Shown here piece after piece: positions 54,151-63,005 of a DNA stretch of 64,000 nt (positions are counted from its first letter, which is position 1; each line of letters begins with the position of its first letter). Location of the stretch: contig JAPFBL010000371.1 of NCBI GenBank assembly GCA_026182355.1, forward strand, positions 243,501 to 307,500, written 5' to 3'. Made by a program: the position numbers and the translations under genes. The stretch is from Hermatobates lingyangjiaoensis (taxonomy: Eukaryota > Arthropoda > Insecta > Hemiptera > Hermatobatidae). The notes beneath the pieces were generated by a model. It saw nothing but the letters and a program-made list of their open reading frames with translations, was not told the DNA's origin and did no database searches.

Positions 54151-55031
54151 TGTGTATATATATTTATATATATTGAGAATATATAGTCCATTTTTTTAAT
54201 ATATAACCTAAGTTTTTTTTATAAACGTCTAATTATAATTGTTTAAGTATATATCTTTACAGTTTTAATTAATGTCAAATAGTTTATCTAAAACAATAGT
54301 ATAAATCGAATAGGGTGCATTTATAGCGTAGTATGCTAATAGCAACCACTTTTATAAATTTATTATTGAATTGGGAATTATATTTTTTTTAACTCAAATG
54401 ATGAGTCTCAGTGGAAACTAGTAAGAGATAAGTTTTGAGTAGGAACTTGTGAAAACACACATCTAAAATCGGTTCTTAGAACGTTCTCAACATGGAACAT
54501 GATTGTTTTTTTATTTTTTCACAAGAAGCAACAGAGAAACTAAATGGGATGTAAGATTGAAAAGAAAACGTAATTATGGATAATTTTTTTTTTTAAAATG
54601 AAATGAATATAAAGTTTTCCATTGTAGAGATGGGTTTTGAAAAATATCTGGTGTATGTTGTGGGTTGAAATGTGGTTAGCAGCTGAGACTGGAGTTACAC
54701 TGGGGGAAGTGTTTAATAAATACTTGTTGTACCTCCCCTAGTGTCTTGTTGTGCGTCATATCTCAGTACAGTGTAAGAGCCAGGCAGAATTGAGGCTAGA
54801 TCCAGGTGGTCGGTTTTATTGCTTAATTTCCCAGCCCATCTAGAACGCCTCAGATAACGACCCCCCCACCACAGGGCTTGTAATGGATGACCTGCCCCCC
54901 TCTCTTCTCCTTATGAACCTCGTTATCCTCCCCCTCCTATAACTTTCTCCACCACTTAATTGAAAATGCTCTTTTTTTATCTCATTCTCACCTCTTATAT
55001 GTAGAACCAAGAAAATGACATGTATCATCTC

Positions 55032-55060
55032 GATATTGAATTTTGAACTCGTGTATATAT
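55032..55060 (+). mobile_element. PLE tip, family F3 (left edge of nested insertion)
   Basis: GAATTTTGAACTCGTGTATA is the complement of the F3 outer end at 59382-59405 (ACACGAGTTCAAAATTCAAG). Only the tip remains before (TA)n at 55055-55078. Confidence 0.55.
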
Positions 55061-55075
55061 ATATATATATATATA

Positions 55076-55769
55076 TAACAAATTCAATAATATATCAACC
55101 GTTGGATAGAATAGGTGTATAATGTAATCGGGATTCGGTCAATTTTCCAGGATCAAAATCAAACTCTCAATGCCGACGTTTCGGTTTTATTTAAAACCTT
55201 TTTCATAGGCCTACAAACAAAGGATGACAAGAAATCATATATAAACATCAACATATAACTAACATCAAAATGGAATATTACAGTTGTGAAAAAACAAAAA
55301 TATATATACAAGTAGAAGTAATAGAAAAGCAATAAACATTTTTATGAACTTACAGAAGTCAGAATTTTTGAATTAGAAAAATGATGAAATTTACATTATA
55401 TAAAATGAAGTAACAATAGATAGTTAGTGAACTAACATCTTAACTGGTCAAAGTTCACTAACTATCTATTGTTACTTCATTTTATATAATGTAAATTTCA
55501 TCATTTTTCTAATTCAAAAATTCTGACTTCTGTAAGTTCATAAACATGTTTATTGCTTTTCTATTACTTCTACTTGTATATATATTTTTGTTTTTTCACA
55601 ACTGTAATATTCCATTTTGATGTTAGTTATATGTTGATGTTTATATATGATTTCTTGTCATCCTTTGTTTGTAGGCCTATGAAAAAGGTTTTAAATAAAA
55701 CCGAAACGTCGGCATTGAGAGTTTGATTTTGATCCTGGAAAATTGACCGAATCCCGATTACATTATACA

Positions 55770-55770
<1 letters not shown>
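55076..55770. mobile_element. PLE palindrome, family F4, arms about 340 bp
   Basis: Left arm 55082-55430 and right arm 55445-55765 are almost perfect inverses, the largest foldback in the window. The arm consists of the F4 terminus (GACGTTTCGGTTTTATTTAA, CATAGGCCTACAAACAAAGG) and about 230 bp of body to AGTTAGTGAACT. Recent, judged by arm identity. Confidence 0.88.

Positions 55771-55813
<43 letters not shown>
55771..55813. repeat. (TA)n microsatellite
   Basis: TA dinucleotides between two PLE palindromes. Confidence 0.95.
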
Positions 55814-55814
<1 letters not shown>

Positions 55815-55818
<4 letters not shown>

Positions 55819-56056
55819 AATTCAAAACAAAGGAAACACACAGAAAGACACAGACATAACTCACATCGATATTTTGACCATCGTCGTCATCGGAAGGTGT
55901 GATGAGCGAAGAGCGAAGAGTCCCGCAGGAAGGCAGGGCGGCGACTAAACTCGGCGATGGTCGAAATATCGATGTGAGTTATATCTGTGTCTTTCTGTGT
56001 GTTTCCTTCGTTTTGAATTTATTTTATTTAAAAAATCCGCTGGATCGTTTCTATTA

Positions 56057-56060
<4 letters not shown>
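55815..56060. mobile_element. PLE terminal palindrome, family F5
   Basis: Left arm 55815-55890 and right arm 55951-56030 flank a spacer with GCGAAGAGCGAAGAG and CCCGCAGGAAGGCAGGGC. The right arm reads GCGATGGTCGAAATATCGAT then GTGAGTTATATCTGTG, like the F5 end at 58300. The left arm includes CATCGTCGTCATCGG, giving (reversed) CCGATGACGACGATGG. Right of it, ATCCGCTGGATCGTTTCT is the inverse of 56580-56605. Confidence 0.75.
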
Positions 56061-56121
<61 letters not shown>

Positions 56122-56122
56122 C
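56061..56122. repeat. (TA)n microsatellite
   Basis: TA dinucleotides; the ORFs through them are artefacts. Confidence 0.95.
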
Positions 56123-56512
56123 TTTAACACATAGAAAAGAACACAGAAAGACACTACAGAACTCACTTCGATATTTCGACATCCGTCGTCATCGGGAAGG
56201 AGTGCTAAGTACTCGCGTTGAGAAGCAAACTGCTACTGGCCTCCAGAGTAACTCGTGGAACCACCGCAATGCTGCTCCCCAGCGGAGGAGAGGAAAAATA
56301 GAAATCCTTCCAATATTTATTTAGAAAACAAGATAAAAAATATATAAAATACGAAATAATAATAATAATAAAATAATAATAATAATAATAAAATAATAAT
56401 AATAAAATAAAAAATAATTAACGGTACAGGTTGAGACCAGGAGGAGAACGAGCCCCAAGGAGGCATATGAATGCCTCTTCGGAAGCTCTGAGGGTGACAT
56501 GGGAATTAGACT

Positions 56513-56515
<3 letters not shown>
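56123..56515 (-). mobile_element. PLE 3' part, family F6, with ORF tail
   Basis: At the low-coordinate (3') end: TCCCGATGACGACGGATG then TCGAAATATCGAAGTGAGTT, the F6 terminus. Upstream on the minus strand is a short 3' UTR with (AAT)n (56350-56415). Then comes the end of a PLE ORF at 56418-56515. Confidence 0.8.
56418..56515 (-). pseudogene. Penelope-like GIY-YIG endonuclease C-terminal tail
   Basis: Minus-strand HVTLRASEEAFICLLGARSP then PGLNLYR and stop. It is a close homologue of the ends at 53261 (LRASEEAHIWLLSARSAPGL) and 57988. Only about 30 residues remain before (TA)n. Confidence 0.83.

Positions 56516-56576
<61 letters not shown>
56516..56576. repeat. (TA)n microsatellite
   Basis: TA dinucleotides; the TGTATATATATAC core is the junction between the two oppositely oriented PLEs. 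Confidence 0.93.
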
Positions 56577-56577
<1 letters not shown>

Positions 56578-56640
56578 CAATTAAAAGAAACGGTCCAGCG
56601 GACTTTTTTACAATAAAATAAAATAAAAAACGAAGGAAAC

Positions 56641-57988
56641 ATGGCCATGGACGTCACTTCTCTCTATACTTCTATCATTCATTCTGAAGGTCTGGACGCT
56701 CTGCGATACTTTCTTGATGGCAGAACCGCACCCCTTAATCCTTCCACATCCTTTCTAGTCTCTTTGGCTGATTTCGTGCTACAGCATAATGTCTTTCAGT
56801 TTGAGGGTCGTTATTACCTTCAAACCAGAGGCACAGCTATGGGTACGATTATGGCCCCTTCTTACGCTAATCTTTTCATGGCCAAATTAGAGCAGGATTT
56901 CCTGGCCACCTGTCAACTTCTTCCACTCCTTTATCTCCGTTTTATTGATGATATTTTCTTCATTTGGCCCCATGGCAAACATAACTTAGAACTTTTCCTA
57001 CACTCCTTTCAAAATTTCTGCCCCTCCATCACTTTCACTTACGACATCTCCGACAGACTTATCACCTTTCTTGACGTTGACGTTACTTTAGACAATGGAC
57101 ACTTCTTGACTTCCGTACATATAAAACCCACCAACTCCCAACAGTACCTCCATTACAATAGTTGCCATCCATCCCATGTTAAAAAGTCTATACCTCGATC
57201 CTTGTCCCTCCGTATTCACAATATCTGCAATAATCTCCAAGACCGCAGACATCACCTTAACCTCTTAAAGGACAAATTTTCTGAACGAGGCTATCCTCGC
57301 TCCTTCATTGATAGTCGTGTTTTACCGGCTGACATCTCCCACCAACCCAGACCCAAGAGGGATAGAAGTAACACTTCCTTCTTCCTGACAACCTACTTCC
57401 CTGGCGCTTATAAGCTTCGTGCTGTTATTAAGGAGTCTTTTCCGATTCTGTCTACTTCTACTTCTACTTCTTCCATCTTTAATCACCCCCCTTCTATTTC
57501 CTACCGTAAACCTGCCAATCTAAAAAGCATTTTCTCTCATATTTCCCCTCAGCCTTCCAATCCTGTTCCTGGAATGAAACAATGTGGACGCCGTGGCTGT
57601 CAAACTTGCCTGATTGTAAATCCTAATCCTTCCTTCGATTCCCTCTCCACCATAGTTCCTACCCGGTTCAGGTCAATTCCTCCTGTACCTCGAGCAACTG
57701 TGTTTACCGACTGGATTGCACTCAGTGTGACTCCTTTTACGTTGGCTTAACTTCTAATAAGTTGAGCCTTCGTATGAATGGTCATAGGGCTTCAGTCGGT
57801 CAACGCAGTAACTATCCTGTAGCCATCCATGCGAACTCGTATGGACTCAGTTTCAATGACTGTTTCAGGGTTCAGATCCTGAAACAGATCCCCGAATCCA
57901 ACAATAAAGTTACCCTAAGAGCTTCAGAGGAGGCATACATATGCTTACTTGATGCTCGCTCTTCCCCGGACTCAACCTCAACCGATAA
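56641..57988 (+). pseudogene. Penelope-like reverse transcriptase + GIY-YIG endonuclease, 5'-truncated, two frameshifts
   Basis: The first frame (369 codons to 57750) holds the RT: MAMDVTSLYTS (motif A, catalytic Asp 4), RGTAMGTIMAPSYANLFM (motif B, residues 63-80), YLRFIDDIFFIWP (motif C, FIDD 101-104), ITFLDVDV (131-138), KPTNSQQYLHYNSCHPSHVK (162-181). Then a linker with HPPSISYRKPANL and CGRRGCQTC (Cys 305, 310, 313). This is Poseidon/Neptune-like. A frameshift near 57670 moves to NCVYRLDCTQCDSFYVGL, LSLRMNGHRAS and LRASEEAYICLL, the GIY-YIG endonuclease with its Arg and Glu. A second shift near 57965 restores PGLNLNR and stop (57986-57988). The start codon is internal to the RT; fingers and N-terminus are missing. 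All visible catalytic residues remain. Confidence 0.92.
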
Positions 57989-57989
57989 T

Positions 57990-58130
57990 TTATTTATGAT
58001 TTATTTATTTATTTATTATTTTTTATTTATTTATTTATTATTTTTTATTTATTTATTTATTATTTTTTATTTTACTTTTTATTTATTATTTTTATTAATT
58101 TTAATTTGATTTATCTACTTTTTTATAATT
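57990..58130 (+). repeat. (TTTA)n tract in PLE 3' UTR
   Basis: TTTATTTATTTATT with TATTTTTTATTTATTTATT interruptions, right after the stop codon. The (AAT)n at 56350-56415 occupies the same place in the F6 copy. Confidence 0.9.
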
Positions 58131-58293
58131 TTTTATAGTTATAATTTTTACTCGTTCCTTTTACGTCTTAATTTGGCTCTTCATTTCCTTCCCTCCCTTC
58201 CCCCGCTTGGTGGTAAGTGGTGGGGTACTGGCTGCGGTTTCCGAGTTCAGTACCGCCCTGTCTTCCTGCGGGACTCTTCGCTCTTCGCACCTC

Positions 58294-58315
58294 CTGATGA
58301 CGACGATTGTCGAAA
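58294..58315 (+). ncRNA. Hammerhead-like core motif (F5 exemplar, in coding PLE)
   Basis: CTGATGA (58294-58300), C, GAC-GATT-GTC, GAAA (58312-58315), then TATCGATGTGAG. It is placed about 300 bp after the ORF and about 65 bp before the element end. If the C and the G of GAAA pair, the stem is 4 bp (CGAC/GTCG). Otherwise it is 3 bp with canonical GAAA. Functional cleavage is unproven. Confidence 0.5.
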
Positions 58316-58375
58316 TATCGATGTGAGTTATGTCTGTGTCTTTCTGTGTGTTTCCTTCGTTTTTTATTTTATTTT

Positions 58376-58379
<4 letters not shown>

Positions 58380-58410
<31 letters not shown>

Positions 58411-58449
58411 ATGAAGGTATCATATATTGAATATTATTATATATTATTA
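58380..58449 (-). mobile_element. (TA)n with F4 PLE tip (right edge of nested insertion)
   Basis: After (TA)n, TATATTGATGAAGGTATCAT is the complement of the F4-type outer end at 59350-59372 (GATACCTTCATCAATATATA). It is followed by ATATTATTATTG and then the resumed duplicated segment at about 58450. Confidence 0.5.
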
Positions 58450-58860
58450 TTGAATGACAATAATATAATAAGAAAAGAAAACACTTAAAAGTTTGACTAA
58501 ATATTTAGTATAATCAAGAGCTCTCATGAATTAATCTAAGTTTATTGCCTTTATATTGATGTCATCACTGGCCGATTTATTAATTTCCTCCTTATTATCT
58601 AAGTATACATAAGAGTGCTAAAATAATCAGTTCGTTATTTCTGCCAGATTCAAATCAAATATCAGGGCAGATGCTTCCATTTTTCGTAACAACTTTTTTA
58701 GCAGAAACAAGCATATCTGAAAATGGAAGTAATTTTATTCTTTTTGTGATTACTGCTAGTAGTGAGTTACTGTGATATCTGTTATGTGTGTTCTCTTTAT
58801 GAATCTTGTTTATTTAGTTTGTGGAATCGTTTCATTTAATTGGTTCTATATCTATATATA

Positions 58861-59093
58861 TATCAATGATCAAACCACAATAAGAAATGGGAAAACAAGA
58901 CTAAGATTTTCAACCGTAACAAGCGGTCTTCGTCAGAGTCAAAAACCCAACTGTTGGGTTGTTGACTCTCAGTTGGGTTTTTGACTCTGACGAAGTCCGC
59001 TTGTTACGGTTGAAATATCTTAGTCTTGTTTTCCCATTTCTTATTGTGCTTTGATCATTAATTGTTATTTCACGTGTTTATGTGAAATCTTTA
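58861..59093. mobile_element. PLE terminal palindrome, family F1
   Basis: Arms meet near 58965 (CCCAACTGTTGGGTTGTTGACTC). Plus-strand core CTGACGA-A-GTCCG-CTTGTTA-CGGTT-GAAA. The tail runs to CACGTGTTTATGTGAAATC. It lies at the end of A' where copy 1 instead carries the F2 PLE. Confidence 0.83.
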
Positions 59094-59103
59094 TATATAT
59101 ATA

Positions 59104-59235
59104 CACTTTTTCGTGAAAATACGATCCGAAATGGACAAATACAGTTCAATGTACATAAAGAAACATACAGAAATCAAAAACACAAACTTATAGTCTATAA
59201 TTTTCTGTTGAACCGTCTTCAGAGAAGATAAGAGA
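59104..59235 (-). mobile_element. PLE terminal segment, family F2
   Basis: CACTTTTTCGTGAAAATACG and GTTCAATGTACATAAAGAAA are the F2 tip on the minus strand. The core TCTGAAGACGGTTCAACAGA has lost part of the second stem strand. Confidence 0.62.
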
Positions 59236-59375
59236 TACTTCTGCCTATAAGAAAAAGTTTAAATAAAAACTGAAACGTTGGCATTGAGAGTTTAATTTGA
59301 ACCTGAAGAACTGACCGAGTGGGGATAAACTTTAGTTTTGTTTCTATTTCACCGTCGATACCTTCATCAATATAT
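59236..59375 (+). mobile_element. PLE terminal segment, family F4
   Basis: CTTCTGCCTATAAGAAAAAG then AAACTGAAACGTTGGCATTG, GAACCTGAAGAACTGACCGA and an end at GATACCTTCATCAATATATA. This and the next copy show the complete F4 end. Confidence 0.68.
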
Positions 59376-59384
59376 ATATATACA

Positions 59385-59515
59385 CGAGTTCAAAATTCAA
59401 GAACAGTAAGACACAGAGTAAGGAAACGCACTTACAGACTCAAATTTTCGGGTAATCTGTCTTAAGGAGAAAAGAGAAAGGGAGACCAAGGACGTTGCTA
59501 CAGTTCAGTAACCTG
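59385..59515 (-). mobile_element. PLE terminal segment, family F3
   Basis: GAGTTCAAAATTCAAGAACAG and CTCAAATTTTCGGGTAATCTG then TCTTAAGGAGAAAAGAGAAA. Inverse core CTTAAGACAGATTACCCGAAAA; CTGAAGA is mutated to CTTAAGA. Confidence 0.65.
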
Positions 59516-59559
59516 AATATATATATTATATTTATATATTGGAAATAGTTATTATGGGT

Positions 59560-59735
59560 GTTTAAGAGGATATAAGAAGAGCATACCGTTGCAACGCCTA
59601 TGAAGAAGGTTTTAAATAAAAACCGAAACGTTGGCTTTGAGAGTTTTATTTATACCTGAAGAACTGTCCGAGCCCTGATAAAATTATTTTGCTTCTACTA
59701 CACGATCGATACTTTTATCAATATTATATATATAT
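59560..59735 (+). mobile_element. PLE terminal segment, family F4
   Basis: GAGGATATAAGAAGAGCATA, CGCCTATGAAGAAGG then TTTTAAATAAAAACCGAAAC and GTTGGCTTTGAGAG. It ends at ATCGATACTTTTATCAATAT. In this copy the first half is CTATGAAGAAGG, closer to CTGATGAAG. Confidence 0.68.
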
Positions 59736-59838
59736 ATATTGAGAATATATAGTCCATTTTTTTAATATATAACCTAAGTTTTTTTTATAAACGTCTAATT
59801 ATAATTGTTTAAGTATATATCTTTACAGTTTTAATTAT

Positions 59839-60783
59839 CTTTAAGTATAGTCCATTTTTAATGTCTAGGTGTTAAATCAAACTCTAACAATCTGTATTAA
59901 ACATTTTCGTCTCAATAATTTTGACACAAATAGGCATGATTGTAGAAATTAACTGATTGTATTGTTCACTCTTATTTTTTCTTTGCATTCATGTCATTAA
60001 ATAAGTTTTTTTTTTCAAATTAATGAATAAAAATACCTATGGCGAAGTTGTTTGAATAATATTACTTAGTTTACTTTTCAGTGGAAGTAATGACCTCTGG
60101 TGTTTGCTTCAACTCTATTTAAATAGTAGTTTGTTTTGTCACTGTGTGTCATGCTTTCTAATGTTATTTATACATCGCTTCATTCTATTCTAACTTTATT
60201 ATTTTGCATTTAAGTTTGATTGTTTGTTTTTAGATTGAAACAGTTGTATGAACATTAGCTGTTCCTTTAGTTTATTAGTCTGCACCATTCGGCTTAAGAG
60301 CTAGTCAATTGTTTAATATTTGTTCAATTAAAGTGTTGCATGTCATTTGTGTTTCTTGACACTCAACGTACTTCATCAGGGGTAGCTTTCGTAACATTAC
60401 TAGTCTTCTTGCAGCGTTCCTGCTCCATCAGTAGGTTTATATCATATTTTCTGGTTGACTCCAGTTTTCTTTTTTTTTTTTTATTAAATTTTCTACTTTG
60501 AGCGTGTCTTTATAGTTGGCCTCAATCTACTAACTTACAAATGACATATATTTTGCGCTCGGACCCAATTCTTGTATCGTACTGTCCTGTTGTCAACTTT
60601 TGGAGGCTTTGAAGCATTGGTTCCAAAATGACTCCAAAGCATTGGTATTGATTCCAAATTGGTTCCAAAGCATGACAAAATGTTCAATTTGTCATGTTCA
60701 CATTTTTTTTTTATTTATTTTCTTTTGAAATTGTATTGTCGTATTTACACAATAGTTTGGTTACATACAGTGGTAGGTCCATA
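59839..60783. other. AT-rich sequence, nothing recognised
   Basis: A short ATTCCAAA/GGTTCCAAAGCATTGG repeat lies at about 60600-60680. No gene is seen. Confidence 0.4.
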
Positions 60784-61055
60784 AGGTGAGGAGCCAGTTA
60801 GCTCAATGTTTAACATTCTAGCCTCTGGAATGGTAAATCCTGGGTTCAATCCTCGCCTGGTCTTCGATTTTTTCACGCGGCAGGTAAATAATCTGAGCAC
60901 TTTGTCTCTCGGAAAGGACATTAAACCATCTATCCCAAGCCTGTATGATGTAAAGTATTCTTTATATATGTAAGGTACTCTTTAAAGATCCCTACTCTAA
61001 ATACACTTAAGTTAGGCGAAATTTAAGACTCCCAATGTAGAATCAACAGGTAATG
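60784..61055 (+). mobile_element. tRNA-derived SINE, 3'-truncated
   Basis: Head AGCCAGTTAGCTCAATGTTT, B box GGGTTCAATCCTC, body with TTCACGCGGCAGGT and AAAGGACATTAAACC. A short internal duplication of the GTAAAGTATTCTTTA / GTAAGGTACTCTTTA segment lies at about 60950-60985. It ends near ATGTAGAATCAAC without the CCTAA tail. Confidence 0.82.
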
Positions 61056-62148
61056 TGATCACGGATTACAAAAATGGATCCGAATTATTAAATGAGGGAC
61101 AATTTCCGCCCATAGAACCGCACAAAAAGGTAAAAACCTTATTTGTGTGGGCGTTAGAAAACAAAAAACAAAAGGTCCATTTGGTTAGCTATTAACTTAT
61201 TTTGTCTGAGATCGATTTTTTAAGAATGATGTATGTATTTGCGAAATAATAACTTTGAATAACTTTAGTGACTTTGATTACGATAAGTGCAGGCAATGAT
61301 TCAGAAATACGTTATAACCAGTTTTGTACGCTTTGTTGTAACTCATTTGTCAGCACATCGCACGATTAAGCCATTGTAATAATTTCCAAGGCGTTTATAA
61401 ATGCAAGGGATCATATAGAGTACGCTAATATTTCCACTTACATAGTAGATAGTTGTCAAACTTTACTTTCTTTTTAGTATCTTGTTAACCAAGCGAGTTT
61501 TTTTTTTTTTATAAAATCAGATAAGATTTGGAGCGAAATCATTGATTGTTGGAAGGTAATGCAAAGGAATGGTGCTCACTGATTTGACCCACCTCTACTT
61601 CACTGTTTAAGATACCTCCACCTCTGTTGTATTAAAACTTTGTTAGACAGCTCTGTTTTAGATCAGAGCTTTTCCAACTTTTTCAACTCTTCCCTTACTC
61701 TCTTCATTTCCTAGAATTTATTTCTTCAGTTCGACAACTAATGAGAAAACCGATGCATAGAAACTTAGCCAGCTTTACCTGACAACTTATTTAACATTGT
61801 TCATACAACTTTCATGATAGAACAGCTTAGAAGAGTTACAATATTGGAGTAATGTGGAACAGCAACTGTGCCAACATGCATGTGTCTCACATCAGATATA
61901 TCCATTTTACACACTTTAAAAATAAACAAATCGCTCTATTCTTACCATTTAAATAAATACCGCAGTAATAATTCTGTTTGATTATGTAGTACATCACGTT
62001 GACTGATTTAGATGTAGAAGTAAAACTGAAACAGAATATTTCTGGCACAAACATACCGAAATAAATGAGTCTACCTAATTTATCATCGTTGCCATTAGTT
62101 AAATATTACATAATACATGCATATTGTTGGTGCCACAGAGGTAAGTAA
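61056..62148. other. Non-coding sequence, nothing recognised
   Basis: No ORF of note and no recognised repeat. Confidence 0.4.
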
Positions 62149-62149
62149 A

Positions 62150-62325
62150 GAAGATATTATTATTAACCGTCATACCTCGTCTATCTCTGGTGAAGTCGCC
62201 CGACCGGTTTCACAATGGCTGCATCATCATCAGAGTTCCATTGATGATGCAGCCATTGCGAAATCGGTCGGGCGACTTCACCAGCGATAGACAAACTATG
62301 ATGGTTAATAATAATATCTTATTAT
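62150..62325. mobile_element. PLE-like terminal palindrome, family F10
   Basis: AGATATTATTATTAACCGTC and its inverse bound two ~70-bp arms that meet near 62235. On the minus strand the left arm gives CTGATGATGATGCAGCCATT then GTGAAACCGGTCGGGCGACT. CTGATGA and GAAA are at normal distance with a short ATG/CAT stem. Only copy in the window. Confidence 0.68.
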
Positions 62326-62768
62326 ATCATAAATGGGCAGTTCATTAAGTTGCTTAGTAGATTTTAGCCTTACAAGGAGGAAAGTTAGTAATAATAATTA
62401 TTTATACGTTTTGAAATTTTTTGAGGGTTTTTGGTTTAGATATTAATAAAACTCCTTTGTCAATCCTCAAAACATGACAAAACAGATGAATAGAGTGGTC
62501 AAGTAAAGAACAGCATGATGGATAATCATTTATGTAAACCAATTGTTTTCAAAGTATAATGCGTTTTGAATGCATTGTGTTCATTTTCTGGTTAAATCTG
62601 ATAATGGGGTAATTACCAATACCTATTACATATCTGCTTAGTCATTTTCATCTTCTGTGTCCCCATGAGTATAACTAAACATAGGAAGAATAACAAGTGC
62701 TGGAAACTTGATATAACCTAAAATAACTTCTCTTGTATGAAGGTTTGTTCATGAACGCAATGATATTA
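62326..62768. other. Non-coding sequence, nothing recognised
   Basis: No gene or repeat is recognised. Confidence 0.4.
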
Positions 62769-62769
62769 A

Positions 62770-63005
62770 TATCAGCCTAGTCATGGGATAGACCAGTGGC
62801 TTGTTCACTCGGCTCTAGAGAAGCAGATATGTGTTTAGTGCTGACGCTGGTCGTTAATTCTTTCATCTGAGAGGCAAACAAATCGAAAGAATTCATCCTC
62901 AGACGTCAGTGCGGAGTATATACAACACCAGGAGCTCTTCAAAGGTGTTTACTCGAAATTCAGTTGAGTTATGTAAAATTTACGGCTTGCAATATAGAAT
63001 TATTA
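62770..63005 (+). mobile_element. tRNA-derived SINE, old and diverged
   Basis: CAGCCTAGTCATGGGATAGA and TGGCTTGTTCACTCGGCTCT in the head, TTTCATCTGAGAGGCAAAC in the body, AACACCAGGAGCTCTTCAAA and ATTCAGTTGAGTTATGTAAA later. The order of words follows the canonical SINE with heavy substitution and no tail. Confidence 0.6.

Larger units (their letters stand above)
51716..54327. repeat. Tandem duplication, copy 1 (about 2.6 kb)
   Basis: 51716-52820 matches 54328-55031 plus 58450-58855, about 95% or better by eye. 54171-54271 matches 59737-59837. The unit is thus A (51716-52820), a PLE-filled middle, and C (54171-54327), followed by copy 2. A includes a higher-GC island (about 52030-52420) with GGTTAGCAGCTGAGACTGGA, present in both copies. 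The 70-aa and 62-aa minus ORFs in the two islands have no domain. Confidence 0.8.
56577..58382 (+). mobile_element. PLE, family F5, longest coding copy
   Basis: The 5' end (56606-56641, ACAATAAAATAAAATAAA...CGAAGGAAAC) is an inverted copy of the element's own last ~36 bp (58347-58382, GTTTCCTTCGTTTTTTATTT...). Next come a 5'-truncated RT-endonuclease ORF (56641-57988), a (TTTA)n tract, a GC-richer 3' UTR with CTTGGTGGTAAGTGGTGGGG, and the terminus with CTGATGA...GAAA (58294-58315). (TA)n lies on both sides. It demonstrates directly that an inverted piece of the 3' end sits at the 5' junction of a coding PLE. Confidence 0.88.
54328..59838. repeat. Tandem duplication, copy 2, split by PLE insertion
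   Basis: A' = 54328-55031 plus 58450-58855; C' = 59737-59837. The split falls at TGTATCATCTCG | GAATGACAATAAT, contiguous in copy 1 (52410-52434) as TGTATCATTTCGTTTGAATG. So 3.4 kb entered after the duplication. The middle segment (58860-59736) carries different PLE pieces from copy 1's middle (52825-54170). Confidence 0.78.

Noticed and set aside
55945..56657. ORFs with long Tyr-Ile runs
   Set aside because: Translations of (TA)n. Only the PLE-derived ends (for example at 56418-56515) are meaningful.
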